From Gnetum montanum (Eukaryota > Streptophyta > Gnetopsida > Gnetales > Gnetaceae): a DNA stretch of 64,000 bases. The position numbers and the translations under genes were made by a program. The notes under the pieces were generated by a model. That model was not told the DNA's origin. It did not search any database and saw only the letters and a program-made list of their open reading frames with translations. The stretch is from positions 1,549,051 through 1,613,050 of the forward strand of contig MNCI01017913.1 in NCBI GenBank assembly GCA_015680685.1, given 5' to 3'. Numbering within the stretch: position 1 is the stretch's first letter; each line of letters starts with the position of its first letter. Of this stretch, positions 23,357 through 34,596 are shown one piece after another.

Positions 23357-23375
23357 ATCAAAAAATAGGGGCCAA
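23357..23375 (+). promoter_or_regulatory. Polypurine tract of element B
   Basis: ACATCAAAAAATAGGGGCC lies directly before the 3' LTR. C has CAACAAAGAGGGGCCAA and A has CAACAAAGAGGGGCTAA in the same place. It would prime plus-strand synthesis. Confidence 0.75.
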
Positions 23376-24952
23376 TGAAACACCCCAAAATTCGAAGACA
23401 TCCTGACTTCACCAAGTCTTTGCAATTCGCGCAGCACTACAGTAGTTCTTTAGGAGGAGAATGCTCTGAATTCAGGTCGGCCAGTTCAACAAATTTTCTA
23501 CTTTAGGTGTAAACAGGCTCTATGGATCATCTTGCCTACCCACCTAAGTAGTTTACCTAGTCGACAGCCTCCTCAGAAGCAATGCGTGGAGTTGTCAGTA
23601 GTGCTCAAGATGCATGAAATAGTTTGGCAAGTTTTCTAAGTCACAAAGTTTGCTACACTACACTAGGACTGGCCATGTAGCTTAGCACAGCGTAGAAAAA
23701 GCTGGATAATCAATCCCCCTTGCCCAACTTCAAGTCCTTCAGCAATGTCTCCTTCCGTCAGAAAGCGGCGAACTTGGTGAAAATCAGGTCATGTTCATTA
23801 CAAAGCTACGCTAAGCTACATGGCACAGCGAGGCGTAGAAATTCTGCGGAAGTTGATAGAAGGCATCTCGAAGGGTAGGATTAGCAAGTTTGCAAGCGAC
23901 AAAGTTTGTAGATTGGAAACATTTTTGTGACTAAGTCTGGTTGCTACGCTATGCTACACTACATAGCATAGCACAACCTAGCAAATGTGCAATACACATG
24001 TAGTGAAGTGCATGACAAGATGATATGCTACAACGAACATGCTATGCTATGAAGCATAGCAAAGCATGATGGGTGGTTGTGCAACATCAATGCATTCCAC
24101 ATAATTGCATTGTTGGCACACATCTCCAAATGCTGACGGTGCAATTACAGTGTGGCAAGCTTGCAATTACAGCATGGCAGGCTCGTAATTACAATGGTCA
24201 TGTATGTCCAATGGTTATGCAGGCACATGTAGCACAGACAAGTCAACGTGGGCCCAAGGTATGTGGTGTTGAAACCACACCTTTTGCATGCTCTTGGTCC
24301 TATAAATACCCTAATGAACAATGCTCAAAAGGATACTTTTTCCCGATCCGATTCTCTCTTGGAAATTAGATGGGCTAATAATTTTGTTGGCTGACAAGCA
24401 AAAAGCTAGCACTATAACTTTGAGCATTGTAAGCTTTCTGTTTGACATTGAAAATAGTTAGCACTCTTTGTTGGCATTTTATTCTCCCCCTTTTTCTACC
24501 ACCTTGGTAGAACTTTGTATGTTAACTGCTGAGCCCGCGTTGAAGCACACAGTTGTCTCGCTCTACACGTTTTGATTACTCTCCAGACCTCTGCATTTCT
24601 CAGTGTTATGCAACTAAATGTATCCATTTTGATAGAGCAAAGCCATAGCTTCAAACTGATGCATTTTTCTAACTACAGTGCATTTTGTCTCTTGTTTACT
24701 ATTGCATTTTTACATTGTTTTCTGCCTCTTTTACATTCAAGCGTCATTTTACAAGTTTCAATTCTCTTTCAAACTACATGTTGTAAAAGGCTATATTAAC
24801 GTTGACTAAGTCCCTGTCTAATCAACCAGATCGTTTAGGGCATCCCGTTTCTATTTTATCTAGCACGACCATCCCATAGAAACAGGGTTGAGACTATCAA
24901 CAGCCGACGATCCCTCGACGTTTTCCATCCACCAACATTTTTGGTCGCTACA
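23376..24952 (+). repeat. Element B 3' LTR
   Basis: 1577 bases, TGAAACACCCC...GTCGCTACA. It retains the ~530 bases lost from the 5' copy, including an inverted repeat (CTATGCTATG-AAGCATAG) near 24046-24062. TATAAATA at 24301-24308. Confidence 0.93.
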
Positions 24953-24957
24953 TGCTC
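24953..24957. repeat. Target-site duplication, right copy, element B (TGCTC)
   Basis: Matches 7319-7323. Confidence 0.95.
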
Positions 24958-26035
24958 CCCAGTATAGCCAACATAGCACACACTTCCATGACCAGTTTGC
25001 ACAAGTATCAAGCTAGAAGTGCTCAAAGGTTTTCTTAGAATGGACTGAAGAGTTCGAAAAATTTTCTATCTGTTGGGTTGTCAAGCTTGCTATTCTTCCC
25101 AATGTACCTGGCTTGAGACATGTTCCAACTACTAGTTCACCTAAGTACTAGGCTAGAGTTTGTCAAAAGGGCTTAGGATGGATGAAATAGTTTGGAAACT
25201 TTTCTATCTCCTATGCTATTAAGCTTACTATGCTCCACAACATACCCAAATTAACACATGTCCCAACTACTAGTTCAGCCAAGTACCAGGCTAGAGTTTG
25301 TCAAAAGTGCTCAAGATGGATGAAATAGTTTGGTAAGTTTTCTATCTTTCAAGCTACTAGGCTCTGCTAGGTTGCATAGCATAGCAAGCATGACCTAGGT
25401 TTCACTATCCAATTTTGCCTAAGTATTTGACAAGGATTTGTCAAGCTAGTTTGACATAAATGATGCATTTCTCACATTTCTTGGCGTTCGAGGCTACCCA
25501 TCCTACTATGCCTTAGAGCATATTGAGCGTGCCATGAAGAAATATTGCAGATTTCATCAAAATTCATTAAAATGTCCCTACTATTCTTTCTTACACTCTA
25601 TATCATAGCTAGCATAAGTAGTGTGGCAAATCAAAATTTTGCAAAGTTTCACTAAGTGTTGTGCTATGCTCTAGAGTGCAGCTAGCTTAACATGAGGAAA
25701 ATGCCTTTGATAGCCTTCAAAAGCTTCTAGAACTTGGAATTGGCCTTCATCTTAGCTCCAATGTCCCTCTAATGGCCAAGATCAACAATTCATTTTTCTC
25801 TTACATCCCCTATTGATCCCAAAATTGTCCTATGTTTGATCCTACTCAGAAGAGGGGGAAGGTGTAGTCTCCAAGTTGCATTGTTTTGACACTATTTGTA
25901 GGTATATTATGGTCTCTTAGACTTTGGCACATGTAGTTTGGGTAGCATGGTCATAGTTCAGTAGTCTCTGGGTACTTGTTGCTATTCTTTAGAGTGTAAC
26001 AATTTGCTACAAAGAGCATAACATGTCAGTGTAAC
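24958..26035 (+). repeat. Element C 5' LTR, second piece, truncated
   Basis: Aligns with 28384 to about 29475 of the C 3' LTR and stops inside U3, before the TATA position. The homology breaks after CATGTCAGTGTAAC, and integrase coding sequence begins within about 15 bases. Confidence 0.87.
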
Positions 26036-26320
26036 ACTTGATCACATCGAGTGGTACCAAGAAAAAAAATGACAAAAACATTGTCACAATCAACATTAAC
26101 GCTTGATCAAGAAGGGGAACTTGGTCCTCAAGGTCATTCATGAGCCCATAGACAAGTTCTTAGCTAATTGGGAAGGGCCTTTCTTGGTAAAAAAGGAATC
26201 TAACAATGGAGCATTCAAGCTTGCTAATCTAGATAGTAATGAGTTTGCCAATCCTATTAGCCACTTGTACCAGAAGCCATACTACAACTATTACATAATA
26301 TCATGCCAACAACAAAAGAA
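26036..26320 (+). pseudogene. Element C integrase C-terminal remnant
   Basis: Only the last ~85 residues of pol survive: a linker (WYQEK), then LIKKGNLVLKVIHEPIDKFL, ANWEGPFLVKKES, GAFKLANLDSNEFANPISHL and LYQKPYY. This piece is cleaner than the A and B tails (tryptophan kept where B has a stop). It is joined directly to LTR sequence, so the deletion removed everything from the 5' U3 to the integrase core. Confidence 0.9.
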
Positions 26321-26334
26321 AGGTAAGTGCACAT

Positions 26335-26615
26335 TTTCTATGATGTTAAACTAGCATAGATGTCTATTGCAATGTTAAAATGGCATAAAATGTCCTTGGG
26401 CTATGATGTTAAACTAGCACCCACAACATGGTCTTCTATGACCTTGAACTAACCATCCACCATCCACTATAATGCTAAAGTAGCACAATGGTCTACTAGG
26501 ACCTTAAACTAGCACATCATAATCTAGTCGGATCTTAAACTAGGATCATGCTCTATTAGGACCTTAAACTAGCACAACATGTAGTCTACCAAGACCTAAA
26601 ATTAAGTTTTTAGTT
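26335..26615 (+). repeat. Hairpin array 3 of element C
   Basis: Units include GGTC-TTCTAT-GACC and GGTC-TACTAG-GACC followed by TTGAACTAAC or TTAAACTAGC. Position after integrase as in A and B. Confidence 0.82.
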
Positions 26616-28180
26616 CAGCATCTAAATTTCAACACACATAGTTTTGCAGACAAGCAAGTGAGAATACTTCCAATCCTCCGTTGCTTGCCCACATCTCTTG
26701 GGCAAGATGGGCTGGGCCATTATAATTCTAGGATGAAGTTCATAGTATCAAGGAAAAATCCTCTAGGAAATTTGTAGCATTACCTTCCTTAGCATTTTAT
26801 TGATCTTCCAGAGATTCCTTTTGGCATCTTGTTGACCTTCTAGAGCTATCACCATTATCACCAATCATCTTGGTCATAGCTCTTACCATTATCATCACTT
26901 GCTGAAGAACCAGTTGTACTGTGGCCTAGCCACAACACTACCATCCTCTGACCCTTACCTAGGCTCAAAAGAGCATCTAGAAGTGCAACTCTCTATCATG
27001 CTACTAGGTTTCCTAGCTCTTGTCCTTGGTGAGGACTCCTAAGCATCTACATCACCACCACCTCTAGCCATATGGATGCTTACTTATGCTATGGTTGCTA
27101 GAGATTTTGGAGCTAACTGCCATCACACTTGCACTAGCCTTCCTGCTTTAGACATTGCATGCACTTACAATTGACACAACATTCATGTCCCTTGCAATGC
27201 CCTTGAAAATAGGACTTCACCTTCATCTCATGTGGTTGTTGTTTTTTCTTGTTTTCTCTATGTTGCATTTATAAGATGAAGCCTCAATGGCATTGTTCAA
27301 GGGTGCGTTTCATCATGGTGGCAAGACATCACACTGCTTTGATGTGTTTGCTTTGGCTTGCCTAGCTACTTAAGAGTGCACATCCCTACCATCCCCTTAA
27401 CCAATTGACCTCTACCTCTTGATCTTGCATTCTCCTACACTCCCTGCAAGCTTCCCTAATGCATGTAAAACTTTTCCTATTGTTAGCCACTGAACCCATG
27501 ATGGACATAATGAAACTTGTCACATGGGGAGCCTTTGTGGGCTGGTCAAAGCCCCAAATAGATGTAACACAATTCATATTGAGGAGGAAACACCTATCCT
27601 ATAGATGTGATGCATTTGCCTATAAGCAAATGTTGATCAATGCACAATTCACCCAACAATACCAAAAGAAAGAAAAAGTGAAAATAAAAGCATATGAAAA
27701 GGAAAAGAAGAACAAAAGAAAAATAAAAAAAAAGAAAGAGAAAAGCAATAGAAGAATTCAAAATAAAATAAAAATGGGACAAGCCAAGTGCTCAAGTTAA
27801 ATAGCATAGTTGCCATCTCATAACTAGTCTAGCCCTGGATTAACCATCTCACAAGCACTTTGATGAGAGGTCAAAATCCCAAGGGTAGGCTACCTCTACA
27901 TGCTAACTCTCTCACAAACACTTCAACGAGGGATCATGCTTTGGCAACAAGCCATTATAATACTACATCCTACAGCTCCACCTGTAGTGAACATCCTCTC
28001 TATCCATTGTTCCTTGACCTATCTCCCCAACCTATTCCCTACCATACTTCATTTCCTTGGCACTCTCAAGTATAGTGAAATCTGGTCTAATTGGGCACTG
28101 ATGAGTGGTGCTGGTGTTAGGTTCATTGTGGTGTTTTGTATTCTTTATTGACATCTCTCAGGTCAATCCTCCAAACATCA
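26616..28180 (+). other. Element C 3' untranslated region
   Basis: Shares blocks with the B and A 3' regions (TGTGGCCTAGCCACAACACT at about 26920; ATGTAACACAATTCAT at about 27561). Contains an A/G-rich low-complexity stretch at 27655-27775. No gene seen. Confidence 0.6.
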
Positions 28181-28195
28181 ACAAAGAGGGGCCAA
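28181..28195 (+). promoter_or_regulatory. Polypurine tract of element C
   Basis: ACAAAGAGGGGCCAA abuts the 3' LTR start TGAAACAAC. Confidence 0.78.
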
Positions 28196-30235
28196 TGAAA
28201 CAACACCAATTTTGAGCTTCCATAGTTCAATGGCAAATTTGTCTAAGTGTCAAAACTTGGGAAAATTTTTTCTAAGTTTGGTGCTACGCTCTACAGTGAA
28301 GTTAGCATAGCACACAGTAAGTATTATTTTTTGCAAAATTTTTCTAAGTGTCATGCTACGCTCCTAGTCTACTTGCTATGCTCCCCATTATAGCCAATGT
28401 AGCACAAACTTCTATGGCTAGTTTGCACAAGTGTCAAGCCAGAAGTGGTCAAAGGTTTTCTTGGGATGGATCAAATAGTTTGGCAAATTTTCTATCTCTT
28501 GGGTTGTTAAGCTTGCTATGCTCCCTAGCGTACCCAACTTAACACATGTTCCAACTACTAGTTCACTCAAGTACCAGGCTAGAGTTTGTCAAAAGTGCTT
28601 AGGATGGATGAAATAGTTCGGAAAATTTTCTATCTCATGGGCTATTAAGATTTCTACACTCCCCAATGTACCCAACTTGACACATGTCCCAACTACTAGT
28701 TCATCCAAGTACTAGGTTAGGGTTTGTCAAAAGTGCTTAGGATGGAGGAAATATTTGGGCAAGTTTTCTATCTTTTAGGCTACTACACTTTGGTATGCTA
28801 CATAATGTAGTGAGCATGAGCTAGGTTTTAGTGCCCAATTTTGCCTAAGTGTTGGACAAGGATCTATTAAGCTAGTTCGACATAGAAGATGCATTTTGCA
28901 CATTTCTTAGCTTTCGAGGCTACCCATCCTACTATGCCCCAGAGTGTAGCCAGCCATGAAGAAACATTGCAGATTTTATCAAAATTTGTTAAAGTGTCCC
29001 TACTACACTATGCTATGATTTGTAGTGTAGCCAATGTAACCAATGTGGAATATCAAAATTTTGCAAAATCTCACTAAGTATTGTGCTATGCTCTAGAGTG
29101 TAGCCAGCTTGACACTAGAAAAATGCCTTTGACAACTTTCAAAATCCTCTAGAACTCAACATCAACCTTCATCTTAGCTCTAATGTCCCTCTAGTTGCCA
29201 AGATCAGTAGTTTGCATTTCTCTTACATCCTCCATTGATCCCAAAAATTTGCACTACACTTGAACCTACTTAGAAGAGGGGGAAGACGTAGTCCTAGAGT
29301 GTAGTCTCCAAGTTGCATTGTTTTGACATTATTTGTAGGTACATTGTGGTCTCTCAGACTTTGGCACATGCAATTTGGGTAGTGTGGTCATAGTCTGGAA
29401 GTTGTTAGATACCTATTACTATCCTTTAGAGCCTAACATTTTGCTATGAAGAGTGTCACATGTCAGCATAACCCTGTCTATGCTCATGTCATGTGGCACC
29501 CATACCATGTGGTGCTCAATCTATGTTTCATGCTAAACCTATCTTTATAAATACATTGACATTTAGCACTTTAGGGGTGGGAAAATCAAAAGAGCATTGA
29601 GAATTTAAGCATTCTGAGCATCCTTGTCACTCCTACATCTGAGCATTCGAGCTTCACACCTTGGTAAGTACTATAATGTAGTCCACCATTGTGCTCGTAG
29701 AACATGGTGATAGCCAACCTAGTAGGTTCAGCCTCCCTTGTAGCCGCTAACTCCATGTCTCAGACATCCTAGAGACTATGACTACATTTCTACACTACCA
29801 CTATGCCTCCCTAATGCTACATACCATTGTCACCTTCTTTCAAGTAAAAATTATGCTCCCTAGTTTTGGGGTAGTGCATTTCTTTGTTCTTGATGTTTGT
29901 TTCATTTCTTTTCTAAGCATTTGCTTATAATTTTAAGCATAACACTTGCATTTCTTTGCTATCAATACATATTTTCATGCTCACATCACTTTCTTTTTTG
30001 GGTTGGGACTCTTTGTAATGCTCTTGCCAGTTGTCTCAGTGTCCATGCATAAAGTTCCATAAACCCTTCCTACAAATGGTCATTCTAACACCATGTAAGT
30101 CCTTGTCTGATTGACCAAACCATTCAGGGCACCTCATTTTCATTTCCCTAGCATGGCCCTCACACATATTTGTGGTTAGGCTATACACCCATGGACTTCT
30201 TAGTGTTTCAACCACCAACGTTTTTGGACATCATA
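28196..30235 (+). repeat. Element C 3' LTR
   Basis: 2040 bases, TGAAACAACACC...GGACATCATA, followed by the AAGCT duplication. TATAAATA lies at 29546-29553 and the R/U5 block GTAAGTCCTTGTCTGATTG begins at about 30096. Confidence 0.92.
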
Positions 30236-30240
30236 AAGCT
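30236..30240. repeat. Target-site duplication, right copy, element C (AAGCT)
   Basis: Matches 7151-7155. Confidence 0.93.
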
Positions 30241-30890
30241 CAACACCCTTATCATTCCATGATGAGGCAATTAAGGTTAACCCTAAGAAAAGTCAAGTCA
30301 TCACAATGTCCATGTTTATAACGATATGTGTTGGGTAGTGTAAGATTAGGAGGGTGCACGTTGATGACGAGGTGACAACAAATGTCATCCCCTACACCAT
30401 TGTTGAAAAACTAGGCCTCATTGAGTAGATCAAATAGACAAAAACCATGTGTATAAAATATTCAATGGGTCACATGTCATCATTAGAGGAATCATCACAA
30501 TAGCCTTTGTGGTAGGGGAAGAATTTCCCACAATAGCCAAGTTCATCATTGTAGAGAAAATGCCAAGCTTCAACCTAATATTGGATAGGCCTTGGTTGGC
30601 CCAATTATGGGTTGTCTCTTCTTCCATCCACCAAGAAATCCACCTCCCATATGAAGGTGGCAAGGTCATTATCCATAGTGACAACACAACTCCTCTGGCC
30701 ATTAACAACATTGAGAGGGAGTAAGGTTCAGAGGTGGAGTTCCCTAATGATGCATCTGCTACAAAGGATGAGGAAAAAATACATGAGGCTAACCCACTTG
30801 AACAAGTGAAAAAATATAGCAACCTCCTTGAGGATGCTTTATATGTAGAATTTCCCTTTGACATAGTGGACAAAGGTTAAGGAGAATATT
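30241..30890 (+). pseudogene. Element A protease, part after the C insertion
   Basis: Continues the linker cut at 7155. The active-site segment reads RRVHVDDEVTTNVIP, where the D-D-G-A of B has become D-D-E-V, so the catalytic loop is destroyed. IVEKLGL, FNGSHVIIRGIITIAFVVGE-like sequence, FNLILDRPWLAQLW and EIHLPYEGGKV follow, and a tail ends with LVRKQL as in B. Confidence 0.85.
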
Positions 30891-31236
30891 GCATAGTATC
30901 ATCTAGGTGCTACGTGCCTCCTATCCCACATCTAGTTAGGAAGCAACTGCATGACTAAGGTATCTCCTTAGTCCAACATGCGCTAGGTGCCTACTTGCCC
31001 TTTGCTTTTACATTTAGCCATGCATTTCACTTTTCACTTACACTGAATTTGTTTATGCATTTACATTTAGTTTTATTGCCTAGATTATGCATTTTTTTCT
31101 TTGTTAATGCATTTTGTTTAGTCTATGCATTCATTCATTTAGTTTATCCTTTATCAGTTACTAGCTTATGCATGAAAAACATAAAAATGCATAAAAATCA
31201 GAAAAGCCAAAATTACAAAAAGAGAGATAGTAATGT
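30891..31236 (+). other. Element A region between protease and array 1
   Basis: Thymine-rich sequence with TTTATGCATT words. No gene recognised. Confidence 0.4.
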
Positions 31237-31500
31237 GCAACCCACCATGGCCTTAAACTAGTAATGCATGGCTGGCCATGGCCCTAAACTAGCAACCCAT
31301 TGGCTTGGAATGGCCTTAAACTATCATTGTTGATCCTTCTTCTATGGCTCGGGATGGCCTAAAACTACTACTCTTAATCATCACTACAGCTCGGAATGAC
31401 CTTAAACTAGTAGTGTACATAGCATAAAATGGCCTAAAACTATCTTCGTGGCCTGAAATGGCCTTAAACTAGCATCAAGATTGCAATGGCCTAGTTACAC
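31237..31500 (+). repeat. Hairpin array 1 of element A
   Basis: Units GGCT-GGCCAT-GGCC, GGCT-TGGAAT-GGCC, GGCT-CGGGAT-GGCC and GGCC-TGAAAT-GGCC, each followed by TTAAACTA or CTAAAACTA. GGCY pairs with GGCC. It has the same position and stem class as array 1 of B, at a looser ~45-bp period. Confidence 0.82.
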
Positions 31501-31789
31501 CATCATCACATAGACTTTAACATATTTAGCATATTATCTCATTGCATGATAATTGTAGCAAGTGCTTGGCAAATAAATGTAAAAAATATAAAAAAAGAGT
31601 TTGCACATTAGACATTACACATGTAGCAATCACATGCATTAGATATCATAAGTAGTACATAGCATGAGCAGCAAGATACAACAAAAAATTAGCAAAAAAT
31701 GCCCAATAACATGGCTACATTAGGTCATGCTTAACTGATGACACTAGGTGGAGGTAAAGGTCATTCTTCCCCTACTATGTCCTTGGGGC
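31501..31789. other. Spacer after array 1 of A
   Basis: AT-rich with TAGCA words; nothing recognised. Confidence 0.4.
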
Positions 31790-32812
31790 CTACAACACCT
31801 TGTAGTTCATGCTGCCACAACCACAACAAAAATGAGCAATTAATAAGCAAGATTGTAATACACAAGCTAACCCAAAACATGAAAAAGCATAAAAGTTAAC
31901 AAATAACTTGAGATGGTCCCGCAACGATGTCTTTTGAAGGTAACTTTTCAAGGCCATCCTCCAGGTGTCGGAGGATCTTGGCCTCAGAAAGCTATGTCCA
32001 ATCCTCTTACCCAAAGTTAATCCCTACAAGGGTCTTGCCTTTGTCCATGGTAGTCCATGTAGGAGGCTCCATGAAAAAGGTAGCAGAGGAAGTCTCTCCT
32101 AAAGGGACGATGATCTGTTGCTAAGGATAGCCACTCACCACTGTATACTCTGTGAAGAACTCATAAGCCTACCTCCCACTGATTGCCTCAAGAAACATCT
32201 TGAGGTAGTCATGTTGGACAGACTCCTCCTTGTACCATTGAAGGTACACATCACACTCGTGCTTATATTGATGTTTATGATTCTTTTGAGTCTAGCCTCT
32301 TCAGTACACCTTAGTGTTGTAATTCTTGTAGTTTTGATTCTTTTGGATGAGCAAGTCCATCTAAAATTTCTACTCAATCACCTCCTAGGTGGCCTCATTC
32401 TTGCCTCTGAGAGTTCACCAATAATGAGCATATTCTATCTTAGAGGTCATCCAAGTGCTATCTCTCTATGAGTTGACTGCTAGAAAGTTGTATTGGGATT
32501 GAAGGCCTTTGATCTTCGTATCTTGGCCAGTCACTCTCTCTTGCAACTTGTGCACATGTTTCCACAAGTGCTTGTTTGATTACCTACGGACCCATAATGC
32601 TTTTACATAGGAAATCATGCACTTGTTCATTGTCTTATACATGCGATGAGACACTTGATTGACCTTAGGAGGGAGGTCAGGAAGGGCACCTACCTTCACC
32701 ACCTTGCTTAAATCCCATCGAATTCGATTTTTTTGGCATGCAACAAGCAATTAATCTTAGCTACAAACTAAGCATTCAATTTGAAAAACAACATAAAGTA
32801 GAATAACATAGA

Positions 32813-32820
32813 AAATATAC
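32813..32820 (-). other. Splice donor of antisense gene A (GTATATTT)
   Basis: Follows ...ADPKLG at the same exon end as the GTAAGTA donor of B (14188-14194). Confidence 0.5.
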
Positions 32821-33040
32821 CAAGCTTGGGGTCTGCCTATTGAAAATGGTCCACCATGTCCTCCATGATGCCTTCCATAAAGACAAATTTATCAAGCACA
32901 TCTACCCATGGATCCATGTGGTAGGTAGATGTGGGACCACTAATAGGAAAATTTGAGGTTGTAACATAATGATGTAATTAACATATAACTGAAAAACTAA
33001 AGATGCTAGAGCAAAAGGCACTAATAGACTACAATAGAAA

Positions 33041-33048
33041 GTACTTAC
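33041..33048 (-). other. Splice donor of antisense gene A (GTAAGTAC)
   Basis: Corresponds in order to the GTGAGTTC donor of B at 14393-14400. Confidence 0.55.
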
Positions 33049-33239
33049 TTAGCAAGCCCTTAGGCATAAGTGTAGGAGGGTCACCTAGCTGTATGTTATC
33101 AAATAGGTAATCAAAGTCACCCTCATTCAAGTGGAGTAACCCATCCAACTATTAAAGGGTCACTACTATGCTAGGTAGCTCATCTCCATGAGCTTCTTCC
33201 TCCTTAGCTTGGGGAGGGACTTCTTTTGCTGCTACCTCT

Positions 33240-33560
33240 ACAATTGCTTTGGTAGTCCTCTCTCTAGTCTTTGCAATCAACACATATGCATAATACATTA
33301 GTTAGTACCATAACATAACACAATATACTAACCTGCAACCTTTGCATGCAAGCNNNNNNNNNNNNNNNNNNNNNNNNTACCTTGGCTGTTGCTATGGCAG
33401 TCTTCTCTCTAGTTTCTACAATCAACACATATGCATAGAACATTAGTATTAGTTAATAGAATAACATAAATGAAAACATAAAAATATAAACAAACATTAA
33501 AATAATAAATGCATCTAACAAGTTACACATACTAACCTACAATCTCTATGTGCAAGCTTT
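33240..33560 (-). repeat. Tandem duplication within antisense gene A, spanning the gap
   Basis: Two copies of an exon/intron segment: TAGTCCTCTCTCTAGTCTTTG...TTTGCATGCAAGC (to 33353) and CAGTCTTCTCTCTAGTTTCTA...CTATGTGCAAGC (33398-33556). Both contain ATCAACACATATGCATA. Confidence 0.75.
33354..33377. other. Assembly gap (24 N)
   Basis: Run of N between the two copies of the tandem duplication; probably a collapsed or unresolved repeat. Confidence 0.98.
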
Positions 33561-34359
33561 GGAACTTAATATATATCTTCTTGTTTCTTGGCCTCTCAGC
33601 CTTAGGGGTAGTCTCCTTCATGGGATGTGACCTCTTAATATTTGCCTTAGAAAATTCCACCATCTCTATAATATAATGATCTACCTTGTTCACATTCCTA
33701 GTGCCAATTGGAGGACCCTCTACTGTGATATCCTACAAATAGTGTGAACACCCCATGGGACCTTTAGCTGTTATTGATAATGACTCATCAATCTCCTTTC
33801 GGGGGTCCTATGCCCATGTGGTCATAAATAGGTGCTTGATACATGGTTTGGCTAGTTGCTCATGGTCCTACACCACCAAATGCCCACCATTACATATGAC
33901 TATAAGCTTTGCAAACCTTTGCAAGTATCCTATGAAGAATGTGAAGTGAACATGGGATCTTGCCTAGATGTTAAACTGTAGTCTAGAGATCTCCACATGC
34001 AAGTTGGTAGCAATGTAGGTAGCCTAGTTGAACCTTGTGCCCTCTAGTAGCACCTATTTCATTGCTCATGCCTACTCCACCCCACAGATCTTTCCTTTGT
34101 AGAGCAACTTTGGGAAGGCACGAGCATAGAAAAGAAGATAGATCTCTCTTACCTCAAGCACAAGCACATCCTTGATTGGTATGCCCTTGTGAGATTAGGT
34201 GGTTTCCAACTAGTCCTTGATCTTCCCTCTATGGTCCACCTTCCTACTGGCCTTAGCAATAATCAATGAACCATCAGTGGGGAGGCCAAAGAGGTTGGCA
34301 AAGAAGGCCTTGCTGAGGTTAAGCACTACCCATACACTATGCACTTAGGTGACAAACTG

Positions 34360-34596
34360 TCAAACATCATTACTGAAGAAGTTAATGATGATGATTATTT
34401 TGGCCATAGGAATACTTGGGATAAGTGCCAAAAATAGGTCCATTAACCCTACATGCGTGAGCCTAGATGTCAGTGCCTCTGAGGTGTTATGGCACAACCA
34501 ATGCTGCATACCCTTCACATCACCATATTTCATGATGACAGTGGCCTCTGTGTAGCTTGTGGTAACCACTTTCGCCTCGCCTGAATGAACTATCAC
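34360..34596 (-). pseudogene. Antisense gene A, central conserved exon
   Basis: 78 open codons after an acceptor-like TTAGTTGCAG. Contains TSYTEATVIMKYGDVKGMQ and VGLMDLFLALIPSIPMAK, matching B at 15890-15700 in order and spacing. Confidence 0.75.

Larger units (their letters stand above)
7324..24952 (+). mobile_element. Element B, most complete Tat-like Ty3/gypsy retrotransposon
   Basis: The youngest element of the nest, 17.6 kb. Order: 5' LTR, primer site, gag, protease, hairpin array 1, antisense gene, hairpin array 2, RT, RNase H, aRNH, integrase, hairpin array 3, polypurine tract, 3' LTR. RT and integrase catalytic residues are still visible, but premature stops make it inactive. The second RNase H after the first is the known hallmark of the Tat lineage. 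Confidence 0.93.
7156..30235 (+). mobile_element. Element C, internally deleted Tat-like retrotransposon hosting B
   Basis: Flanked by AAGCT duplications. Its 5' LTR (7156-7323 plus 24958 to about 26035) is split by element B and then runs directly into the integrase C-terminus. It therefore lacks the promoter half of the 5' LTR, primer site, gag, protease, RT, RNase H and most of integrase. The 3' untranslated region, polypurine tract and full 3' LTR (28196-30235) remain. Without B it is only about 5.4 kb. Confidence 0.9.

Noticed and set aside
22966-23406. 146-codon frame crossing into the B 3' LTR
   Set aside because: No homologue in the A or C 3' regions and it ends inside the LTR; chance open frame.
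30430-30873. 147-codon minus-strand frame
   Set aside because: Lies exactly opposite the A protease, whose homology to B is clear; shadow frame.
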